From an uncultured Clostridium sp. (GTDB lineage: Bacteria; Bacillota; Clostridia; TANB77; CAG-508): a DNA stretch of 24,071 nucleotides. Shown one piece after another: positions 17,899 through 24,071 of this stretch. Where the stretch lies: contig USEX01000020.1 of the NCBI GenBank assembly GCA_900553755.1, forward strand, positions 1-24,071. Reading direction: 5' to 3'. Below the pieces are notes generated by a model. That model did not search any database. It was not told the origin of the DNA and saw only the letters and a list, made by a program, of their open reading frames with translations. Made by a program: the position numbers and the translations under genes. The stretch's first letter is position 1. The number at the start of each line of letters is the position of its first letter.

Positions 17899-17927
17899 TT
17901 GCATAAAAAAATATAAAATGCTATAAT
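17899..17927 (+). promoter_or_regulatory. Near-consensus internal promoter in the pilin cluster
   Basis: TTGCAT (17899-17904), a 17-base spacer and TATAAT (17922-17927) with an extended -10 TG (17919-17920) form one of the best promoter matches in the window. Transcription would start near 17934, inside the GAGG of the next gene and only about five bases before its ATG. The message would be nearly leaderless for that gene but normal for the genes beyond it. Confidence 0.55.
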
Positions 17928-17938
17928 AAAGAGGAATT

Positions 17939-18358
17939 ATGAAAAAAATTGGTATATTAATTTGTACTCTAGTAATAGTTATAGTTGCAGTAATTGGAGT
18001 TAATATATATAGCTATAATGAAAGATTAAAAGCAGCTGAAAAAAATAATAAAAATTATCAAAGTTATTATAATGTAGAAGTACTGGGAAGTGATGTAGGG
18101 TCACTTATAAATAAAATATTAGATACAAATTCAAAAAACAATATTCAAAAAGATGAAAATGGAAAAGAAATTTCAATTTCGGTTACAATAAAGTTTTTAG
18201 AATTAGATAAAAATATCTCAATCGAAGCAATTGAAAAACAAGGGGTAGATAGATTTATTAAAAATTTTGGTGCAGAAACATTTAAATGCACAGAAATAGA
18301 ATACTACCCAAATGCGAAAGGTGTTAAATCAATGCACTTTGAGCAAGTAAAAAAATAA
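17939..18358 (+). CDS. Pilin-like protein 3 (no MENA start, 139 residues)
   Basis: The N-terminus is different, MKKIGILICTLVIVIVAVIGV, a basic head plus membrane helix (about 4-24). It nevertheless carries the family region: NNKNYQSYYN followed by VEVLGSDVGSLINKILDTN (46-64). It also has the C-terminal FKCTEIEYY...VKSMHFEQ (C117) seen in pilin-like proteins 1 and 2. It is therefore a divergent member that may be anchored in the membrane as a signal-anchored assembly factor or minor pilin. C9 lies in the helix, but the residue before it is Ile, so no lipobox exists. The ribosome binding site GAGG is close to the ATG (four bases), and a strong promoter lies immediately upstream. Confidence 0.75.
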   Translation: MKKIGILICTLVIVIVAVIGVNIYSYNERLKAAEKNNKNYQSYYNVEVLGSDVGSLINKILDTNSKNNIQKDENGKEISISVTIKFLELDKNISIEAIEKQGVDRFIKNFGAETFKCTEIEYYPNAKGVKSMHFEQVKK

Positions 18359-18408
18359 GTTATTAATATTTTTAAAATATAAAATAAAATCTAAGGAGGA
18401 ACATTTTT

Positions 18409-18819
18409 ATGGAAAACGCAAGTAAAGCACTAATCATAGCAGGAGCTATCTTAGTATCAATTTTAATTATAGGTTTAGGTATGTATCTTTATACAACCGC
18501 AAGTGGTGTATTTGATAGCAACCAATTAAAAGAGCAACAAGCTAGAACTTATAATGATCAATTTGAAAAATATTTTGGTTCAAAAGTTACAGGTTCAAAT
18601 GTAAGAGCACTTTATGATGCAGTAAGAAATCACAATATAACAAACCAAAGCGATACATCTTTAACTATAACAATTAAACATGGTACAAGCTCAGCTAGTA
18701 CTGCTGCACAATTAAACACAGATAAAGCTGCAATTCAAGCTGGTAAAGTTTACACAGTTGAAGGAACTGCTTATGATTCAACATCAGGATACATAACAGA
18801 AATAACAGTTACAGATTAG
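18409..18819 (+). CDS. Candidate major pilin-like protein (MENA family, 136 residues)
   Basis: Shortest and cleanest MENA protein. MENASKALIIAGAILVSILI gives a membrane helix at about 8-29, then QARTYNDQFEKYFG and the family motif SKVTGSNVRALYDAVRNHN (58-76). The remainder is Ser/Thr/Ala/Gly-rich and ends in a beta-like region GYITEITVTD. It lacks cysteine, unlike proteins 1-3. The optimal ribosome binding site AAGGAGG (18393-18399) and pilin-like composition make it the best candidate for the abundant subunit; this is inference. No type III leader peptide precedes the helix, so it would be exported uncleaved or processed in an unusual way. Confidence 0.78.
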   Translation: MENASKALIIAGAILVSILIIGLGMYLYTTASGVFDSNQLKEQQARTYNDQFEKYFGSKVTGSNVRALYDAVRNHNITNQSDTSLTITIKHGTSSASTAAQLNTDKAAIQAGKVYTVEGTAYDSTSGYITEITVTD

Positions 18820-18854
18820 TTTAAGTTGATAATAAAGTGAAATAGGAAAGAATT

Positions 18855-19493
18855 ATGGAAAATGCAGTTGAAGCTTTAAAAATGGCATTTGCAATGCTTG
18901 TGCTAGTATTAGCACTTTCAGTATCAATCATGTCCTTTTCAGCGGCTAGGCAAACAGCAGATTTTGTATTACAATCTGCTGACCCAACTGCAACCTATGA
19001 ATATAATGCAGAAGGGCAAGAAAATAGAATAGTAGGGTTGGAAACAGTTATTCCAACTTTATATAAATATTCAATAGAAAATTACTCAATAGTTTTTAAG
19101 CAGGCTAGCGCAAATCAAGTAGATAAGGCAACTGGAAAATTGTTAGTGCCTTATAACGAAATTAGTCCGCTAACCATATATACAACAAAAACAGTTAGAA
19201 GCACATGGCCAGACGATTATATAAATACCACATTAAATCAAGATAAGAACATTAGTGTATTTGATTTAAAAGAAGAGCAAGAAAGAGGAGAAAGCTGGAC
19301 AATAAGTAGTGATGCTATCAAAGAAAATCTAAAGAATATTATAGAGGGCAAAGGTCAAAATAACGAATATGCAAACAATCCATTAACTAAAAGGAATAAT
19401 AAATACTTAGAGCTGATAGGAAGAAGCCAGGTAAGAAAATCTGGAAATAATACAGTTTCTAAGATAACAATAACATATGTATTAATTAATTAA
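18855..19493 (+). CDS. Pilin-like protein 5 (MENA family, 212 residues)
   Basis: Starts MENAVEALKMAFAMLVLVLALSVSIM, with a membrane helix at about 9-28. A diverged copy of the family motif follows, NRIVGLETVIPTLYKYSIEN (57-76). The exposed domain of about 135 residues has several Tyr/Trp and charged residues and ends VSKITITYVLIN, a likely closing beta-strand. No cysteine was seen. A weak AGGAAAG ribosome binding site precedes the ATG. It lies 35 bases after the candidate major pilin. Likely a minor pilin; function not otherwise readable. Confidence 0.75.
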   Translation: MENAVEALKMAFAMLVLVLALSVSIMSFSAARQTADFVLQSADPTATYEYNAEGQENRIVGLETVIPTLYKYSIENYSIVFKQASANQVDKATGKLLVPYNEISPLTIYTTKTVRSTWPDDYINTTLNQDKNISVFDLKEEQERGESWTISSDAIKENLKNIIEGKGQNNEYANNPLTKRNNKYLELIGRSQVRKSGNNTVSKITITYVLIN

Positions 19494-19535
19494 CAGAAGA
19501 AGGACAAGATTAAAAGTTTAGAAAGGAAATAGATT

Positions 19536-20060
19536 ATGGGAGATAGTTTAATGACAATAATTGCGATTTTTTTAGCAGCTATATTGATGTTTGTGTTTCC
19601 ACTAATGTCAATGTCTGATAGAACTGATGATATTTCACAATTATTAGTAGAAACAGCTACAACAGAATTTGTAGATAATGTAAGAAGCACAGGAAAATTA
19701 ACATTAGATGATTACGATAAATATGTGCAAGAAATATCATCTACAGGGAATACATATGATGTGGAAATGACAGCACAAATATTGGATGAAAATCCAGGAA
19801 TAAAAACAACACAAGCTGAAATAACAAAAATAGGAGAGAATGTATATTACAATTTATATACAACTCAAATAGAAGATAGATTAAAATCTAATTCTACATT
19901 AAAGCTAAAAGAAGGAGATATTTTCTCGGTTTCTGTAAAAAATACTAATACAACAATATCGCAATCTTTGAAAAACTTTTTCTACAAAATATCTGGAAAT
20001 GATACATATCAAGTTGCTGCACAACATGCGGGAATGGTAACTGTTAATGGAACAAAATAA
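19536..20060 (+). CDS. Pilin-like/TadE-like protein 6 (174 residues)
   Basis: MGDSLMTIIAIFLAAILMFVFPLM gives a membrane helix at about 5-25, followed by an acidic region (DDISQLLVETATTEFVDNVRSTGKLTLDDYDKYVQ, residues about 31-65 when read in pieces). A later beta-rich half includes KLKEGDIFSVSVKNTNTT. The MENA start is absent. The pattern of helix, then Thr/Glu-rich helix, then a small beta domain resembles TadE/TadF-type pseudopilins, by analogy only. GAAAGG precedes the ATG. A strong terminator follows directly, so this is the last gene before a transcription drop. Confidence 0.65.
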   Translation: MGDSLMTIIAIFLAAILMFVFPLMSMSDRTDDISQLLVETATTEFVDNVRSTGKLTLDDYDKYVQEISSTGNTYDVEMTAQILDENPGIKTTQAEITKIGENVYYNLYTTQIEDRLKSNSTLKLKEGDIFSVSVKNTNTTISQSLKNFFYKISGNDTYQVAAQHAGMVTVNGTK

Positions 20061-20074
20061 AGATTATAAAAGCA

Positions 20075-20114
20075 AAGCCCGACTTAATTAAATAAAATAA
20101 GTCGGGTTTGTTTT
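20075..20114 (+). terminator. Intrinsic terminator inside the pilus locus
   Basis: CCCGACTTA (20078-20086) pairs with TAAGTCGGG (20098-20106), extended by a G-T and two A-T pairs, around an 11-base AT loop. It is followed by TTTGTTTT. It lies between pilin-like protein 6 and the large last protein. No clear promoter was found between it and the next ATG, so the next gene probably depends on read-through. Confidence 0.85.
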
Positions 20115-20147
20115 AAACTAAATTATATTTAGAAAGGTAATTAACAA

Positions 20148-21761
20148 ATGAAATTACAACATTTAGCAGTGATTTTTGTAATTATAATATTGCCAATATC
20201 GTTGGTATTAGCTGCTTATCTAGGCAACCAAATTACCACAATACAATTGCAAACACAGTATAGTACTAAGCTAATTAATGCAACATACGATTCACTAAAG
20301 GCCTTTAAGATAAATACAGCAAATAACAACTATTCTACTTTGGGCGCCTCAAAGGCAAGAGATATAGAAGCCTCGGTTAGTACTTTTTATAGAACTTTAG
20401 CAACTGCAATGGGAACAATCGGGTATAGTTCATATGAATTGCAAACATATACACCCGCTTTAGTATACACATTGCACGATGGATTTTATATTTATACGAA
20501 ATATTATGATACAAATAAAAATGAATATACATATGGCTTAAAGCCTATGATAACTTACTCTTGTAGATATAAGGTTGGAAACGGTGATAGATACGATTTT
20601 GTGGTAAATTATACTTTAGATAATTCAATATCTATAATAGGAACTGTAGATGGTGAATTCGTTACAAAATCAGGGTATTTGATAACTAGAGGTTATAATG
20701 TGCATCAATATGAAGCATTATATGAAAATTTGATTACATTTAATGACGCAGGAAACCCAGAAAATACAGATTCAGATGGAAAGCCTGTACCTGTTAGGTA
20801 TCAATATATTGTATACAATAATCAAAAAGTGTACAAAGATGGAGATAGATATTTCTATTATAGTAGTGGCTATAGGAAAGATTATTTAAAATCAAGTGAT
20901 GATATAAGCGAGGTTGAAAGTCGTTTTAATAATGGAGGAAGCAATAGTGCATCAATGTATTATACTGAGGCTGCAACATTCTCATACTGGGTTATGAACA
21001 AATTGAGCAGTATAAAAATATCTGATGCTGTAGATGCCAATGGAAATTCAATAAGTTTTGCTTCAAATTTAAGTGGAAATGTATTTGATATTAGTGAAAG
21101 TAATAATCCATTAGAAAGCACATCATTGTTTAATGAACATAGAATGAATGTAATTAGAAGAACTATAGAAACTAATTTAGCCTCTTCAATAGCAACCTAT
21201 AACAGTTACTCTAAGTCTGGTTACCAATTTACAATGCCAGTATTAAATGAAAACGAATGGGACAAAATAGAGAATAATGTTTGCATGATAGCTTTCTTAC
21301 AAGGATTACCTATAGGAAGTAAGCTTTACAATAACTATTGTGTAGTTGCAAATAATGCTAATAAAGAAACTATAGGAAGAGATTCAATTTATATAATAGA
21401 TAGTGAAGGTGAATACCACAAACCAGGATGTGCAACTTTAATTGCTAAATTAAGGAGCGGAACTGCAACAATAGTTGGAGCATATGCAAATAGCGATTTT
21501 GAAAGAAAAGCAGTTTCACTTACAGGTGAAGATGCAAATGCTGCATCGCAATTAACAGGAAGTAATGCAAATGATACAGCATACTATTTCCCACAGGCGT
21601 ATACAGCGTGCTATGATTGTATAGTAAACTTACAGGAGGATTATGACATAGACGATATAATAAATGGAAAGGTAAATATACCAGTGCTAAAAGATGCATA
21701 TTTAAAGGCTTTAGCAAGATGCAGATATGATGCATATACACAGAATCAATATTTTAAGTAA
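20148..21761 (+). CDS. Large pilin-like surface protein with Ada-like zinc motif (possible tip protein)
   Basis: The 537-residue last gene of the locus. MKLQHLAVIFVIIILPISLVLAAYL gives a membrane helix at about 6-26, followed by a long helical stretch (QLQTQYSTKLINATYDSLKAF), the layout of TadG-like or tip pseudopilins. A Tyr/Ser/Asn-rich exposed region follows (about 90-400). Near the end are EYHKPGC (H424, C428) and TACYDC (C488, C491). An H-x3-C plus C-x2-C set recalls the Ada-type zinc-binding fold, where YHxPxC is followed by PCxxC. Several further cysteines occur, including C139. GAAAGG (20132-20137) precedes the ATG. It is most likely a rare, exported component such as a tip adhesin. 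Function is not otherwise known. Confidence 0.72.
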   Translation: MKLQHLAVIFVIIILPISLVLAAYLGNQITTIQLQTQYSTKLINATYDSLKAFKINTANNNYSTLGASKARDIEASVSTFYRTLATAMGTIGYSSYELQTYTPALVYTLHDGFYIYTKYYDTNKNEYTYGLKPMITYSCRYKVGNGDRYDFVVNYTLDNSISIIGTVDGEFVTKSGYLITRGYNVHQYEALYENLITFNDAGNPENTDSDGKPVPVRYQYIVYNNQKVYKDGDRYFYYSSGYRKDYLKSSDDISEVESRFNNGGSNSASMYYTEAATFSYWVMNKLSSIKISDAVDANGNSISFASNLSGNVFDISESNNPLESTSLFNEHRMNVIRRTIETNLASSIATYNSYSKSGYQFTMPVLNENEWDKIENNVCMIAFLQGLPIGSKLYNNYCVVANNANKETIGRDSIYIIDSEGEYHKPGCATLIAKLRSGTATIVGAYANSDFERKAVSLTGEDANAASQLTGSNANDTAYYFPQAYTACYDCIVNLQEDYDIDDIINGKVNIPVLKDAYLKALARCRYDAYTQNQYFK

Positions 21762-21765
21762 TATA

Positions 21766-21799
21766 AAAATCAGAAATTCATTTTAGAATTTCTGATTTT
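21766..21799. terminator. Bidirectional terminator between the pilus locus and mutS2
   Basis: A perfect 14-base-pair hairpin: 21766-21779 pairs with 21786-21799 around ATTTTA. The left arm begins with AAAAT and the right ends ATTTT, so both strands read out into T runs. It sits exactly between the converging stops of the last pilus gene and mutS2. Confidence 0.88.
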
Positions 21800-21800
21800 G

Positions 21801-24065
21801 CTATTTTAATTCTACAACGGTAACTCCCATTTCACCTTCACCAAATGTACCAAATCTAAAAGATTTTGCATGTGTATTATTCTTTAGAAATTGATGAATA
21901 CCACTGCGAAGTTTACCAGTTCCTTTTCCATGTACTATTCTTATATTAGCTAAACCACTCATAGAAGCATCATCTAAATATTTGTCTATAATAGGAATAG
22001 CCTCATCAACAGTCATTCCGATTACATTTATTTCAGGTGATATATTCTTTGCTTTGAAGCTGTTTTTAAAGCTAGTACTTGAATGTGTAGCTTTTTGTGC
22101 ATTTACTGTATTTGTTGGTAATGCTAAATCTTCTAATTTTACATTCATTGTTATAACACCAAATTGCACCTGCAATTGATTAGATTTATTAGGCAAAGTT
22201 AAAACTGTGGCATTTTGGTTTAATTTTTTTATAAAAACAGTTTGACCAATACTAATATTTTCCTTTGATAAAGAAGCTGTATTATTAGTAGTAGGTGTGA
22301 TGTTATTTAAAGCGTCATTTAAATCTAATCTTAATTTATTTGCTTTCTTTAAGTCTATTTCATCATTATTAAGTTCTTTAATGATTTCATTAGCTTCATC
22401 TTTAGCATTCAGCAAAATTTCTCTAGCCATAATTTTGGCATTAAATACAATGCTTTCTGCTTCAGCATTTAATTTAGAATTATCACGTTCAAGTGATTTC
22501 CTTAAAAGTTCTATTTGGTTAGAATTCTTTTTAATTATTTCTTTTTCCTTTTCAATTTCTAATTTATCATCATAAACTTTCTTTAATAATGACTCAATAT
22601 CAATATGCTCTTGGTTCAAATATTTCTCTGCGTTAGATAAAATATATTCGGGTAGCCCTAAATTTTTACTAATAGCAAAAGCATTGCTCTTGCCAGGAAC
22701 ACCAATTAATAATTTGTATGTTGGCTTTAAATGCTCTACATCAAAATCAGAGCTTGCATTTTCAAAGTCTTCTGTAACCAAAGCATAATTTTTTAGCTCT
22801 GGGTAGTGAGTAGTAGCTAAAGTTAAAGCACCTTTATTATGAAAATCTTCTAATATACTTATAGCAAGGCTAGCACCTTCAACAGGGTCTGTACCAGAGC
22901 CAAGCTCATCTAAAAGAATTAAACTATTAGATGTTGCTTGATGCAAAATGTCAATTATTGTAATCATATGTGAAGAAAAGGTACTCAAAGATTCTTGTAT
23001 ACTCTGTTCATCACCAATATCTGCAAATACATTATCAAATACATATATGCTACTACCTTCTTTAGCTGGAATATGCATACCGCATAAAGCCATAATACTA
23101 AGTAAGCCAGTGGTCTTCAATGTAGCTGTTTTTCCGCCAGTATTTGGACCTGTAATAAGTAAAGATGTATAATCATCGCCAATATGAATATCAATAGGAA
23201 CTACCTTTTCTGGATCAATAAGAGGATGCCTTGCACTAATTAAATTTATATATTTGGTATCGTTTATTATCGGATGTACACCGTTAATTTTCTTAGAATA
23301 TTTTGCTTTAGCAAAAATAAAATCTAAAGAACCAATTATTTCAACATCATTCGACAAATTATCTGCTAAAGGGAAAAGCAAAATAGATAAGTTTCTTAAT
23401 ATTTTTTCAATTTCAATATTTTCCTCTGTTTTAATATTATTAATTTTATTGTTCAATTCATAAATGGCAGAGGGCTCAATATATACAGTAGAGCCACTTG
23501 CAGATATATCTAAAATAGATCCATTAATCTTATCTTTTGCTTCTTCCTTTACAGGTATTACAAATCTATCGTTTCTAATTGTTATTATTGAATCCATAAT
23601 GTATTTAGAATAAGCGGAAGAATGAATAAAATTAGATAATTTATCTTTTACATCTTGCTCCAACTTTTTCCTATTTATTCTTAATACAGATAGAACCTTA
23701 GAAGCATTATCTGCAATATTATTTTCGTCTATAATAGAATCGAAAATTTTATTTTCCACATTTAAATTTGAATATAAGCCAGAAAAATAATCTGATAATA
23801 TACTAAAAGAAGATAAATCAAAAGTTTCATCCTCAAAAAAATAATCTTTTAGAGTTCTAGACATTTTCAACACTGTAGCAACATCTAATAATGCTTTTGC
23901 AGATAAAAAATTATTGCTATATAAATTTTTTATATAAATATCAATATTATTAAATTCTTCTATAGGGGGATTTCCTTTTCTATAAATAAGCTGAAGAGCC
24001 AAAGATGTTTCAGATAAAGCCCTTTCAACATCGTCTTTATTTTTAAAAGGTTTTATATCAAAAAT
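21801..24065 (-). CDS. mutS2: Endonuclease MutS2, 5' part missing or disrupted
   Basis: MutS2 family ATPase/nuclease; relatives suppress homologous recombination and act in rescue of collided ribosomes. Numbering from the TTG at 24002: Walker A GPNTGGKT (G285-T292), STFSSHM, Walker B ILLDELGSGTDP (D365, E366), ATTHYPELK, a coiled-coil region (about 475-570), and a C-terminal Smr domain with HGKGTG (691-696). The Smr LDLRG motif is replaced by INVIG (658-662). Family-like sequence (KPFKNKDDVERALSETS) continues upstream of that TTG, so TTG is not the natural start. The frame stays open to 24065 with no ATG, then meets TAA at 24066-24068. About 33 N-terminal residues seem to be outside the frame. 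It may be a frameshift, sequence error or true truncation. Confidence 0.9.
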   Translation of the reverse strand: MFDIKPFKNKDDVERALSETSLALQLIYRKGNPPIEEFNNIDIYIKNLYSNNFLSAKALLDVATVLKMSRTLKDYFFEDETFDLSSFSILSDYFSGLYSNLNVENKIFDSIIDENNIADNASKVLSVLRINRKKLEQDVKDKLSNFIHSSAYSKYIMDSIITIRNDRFVIPVKEEAKDKINGSILDISASGSTVYIEPSAIYELNNKINNIKTEENIEIEKILRNLSILLFPLADNLSNDVEIIGSLDFIFAKAKYSKKINGVHPIINDTKYINLISARHPLIDPEKVVPIDIHIGDDYTSLLITGPNTGGKTATLKTTGLLSIMALCGMHIPAKEGSSIYVFDNVFADIGDEQSIQESLSTFSSHMITIIDILHQATSNSLILLDELGSGTDPVEGASLAISILEDFHNKGALTLATTHYPELKNYALVTEDFENASSDFDVEHLKPTYKLLIGVPGKSNAFAISKNLGLPEYILSNAEKYLNQEHIDIESLLKKVYDDKLEIEKEKEIIKKNSNQIELLRKSLERDNSKLNAEAESIVFNAKIMAREILLNAKDEANEIIKELNNDEIDLKKANKLRLDLNDALNNITPTTNNTASLSKENISIGQTVFIKKLNQNATVLTLPNKSNQLQVQFGVITMNVKLEDLALPTNTVNAQKATHSSTSFKNSFKAKNISPEINVIGMTVDEAIPIIDKYLDDASMSGLANIRIVHGKGTGKLRSGIHQFLKNNTHAKSFRFGTFGEGEMGVTVVELK

Positions 24066-24071
24066 TTATAT

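Larger units (their letters stand above)
10144..21761 (+). other. Divergent Tad/Flp-like pilus or secretion locus (twelve genes)
   Basis: All twelve genes lie on one strand with mostly short gaps, behind one promoter. They cover the core of a Tad machine: CpaB-like, two TadZ-like, TadA-like ATPase, TadB/TadC-like platform and seven proteins with N-terminal membrane helices. A prepilin peptidase (TadV), TadD and secretin are not in the window. The boundary is set by the 228-base gap on the left and the bidirectional terminator on the right. Assembly of a filament is inferred from family roles. Confidence 0.75.

Noticed and set aside
17939..17970. Lipoprotein signal in pilin-like protein 3 (C9)
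   Set aside because: The residue before Cys is Ile, not Gly/Ala/Ser, and the hydrophobic stretch continues past the Cys.
22948..23463. Short + strand frames opposite mutS2
   Set aside because: Antisense to the conserved MutS2 ATPase domain, without ribosome binding sites.

Overview
The window is AT-rich and uses the standard code: TGA terminates cdaA and Trp is TGG. Ribosome binding sites are strong (GGAGG type). FtsK/SpoIIIE, the diadenylate cyclase CdaA, MutS2 and a beta-CASP nuclease together suggest a low-GC, single-membrane Firmicute of the class Clostridia, possibly an uncultured gut lineage. This is an inference from gene content and base composition. No rRNA, tRNA, CRISPR array or insertion sequence was seen.

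Region 1 (about 65-7704, + strand) is a housekeeping operon with short gaps. It holds the DNA translocase FtsK/SpoIIIE, an unrecognised coiled-coil protein, a metallo-beta-lactamase/beta-CASP RNA hydrolase and a cytoplasmic GH15 glucosidase. Region 2 (7713-9552) has its own near-consensus promoter and ends at a hairpin terminator. It holds a 38-residue membrane peptide, CdaA (c-di-AMP synthase) and TruA, with cdaA and truA overlapping. A lone 128-residue membrane protein (9612-9998) follows.

Region 3 (10144-21761) is the most interesting part. It is a divergent Tad/Flp-type pilus or secretion locus of twelve genes. In order: a CpaB-like SAF protein; two ParA/TadZ-like proteins that have both lost the P-loop lysine; a CpaF/TadA ATPase with an N-terminal membrane segment; a single protein resembling fused TadB and TadC; then seven small to large proteins with an N-terminal membrane helix. 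Four of these seven begin with MENA and share a motif about 60 residues in. They look like major and minor pilins without a classical prepilin leader. The last gene encodes a 537-residue surface protein with a cryptic Ada-like HxxxC...CxxC zinc-site signature, and it sits beyond a terminator that may lower its dose. The likely working model is that the TadA-like ATPase and TadBC-like platform extrude a filament built from the MENA proteins, with the large last protein at its tip. The CpaB-like and TadZ-like proteins would act in assembly and localisation. No prepilin peptidase, secretin or TadD is present in the window, and absence of a secretin fits a single membrane.

Region 4 is mutS2 on the - strand, converging on the pilus locus across a shared bidirectional hairpin terminator. 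Its 5' end is not intact within the window: family-like sequence runs into an in-frame stop three bases from the edge.
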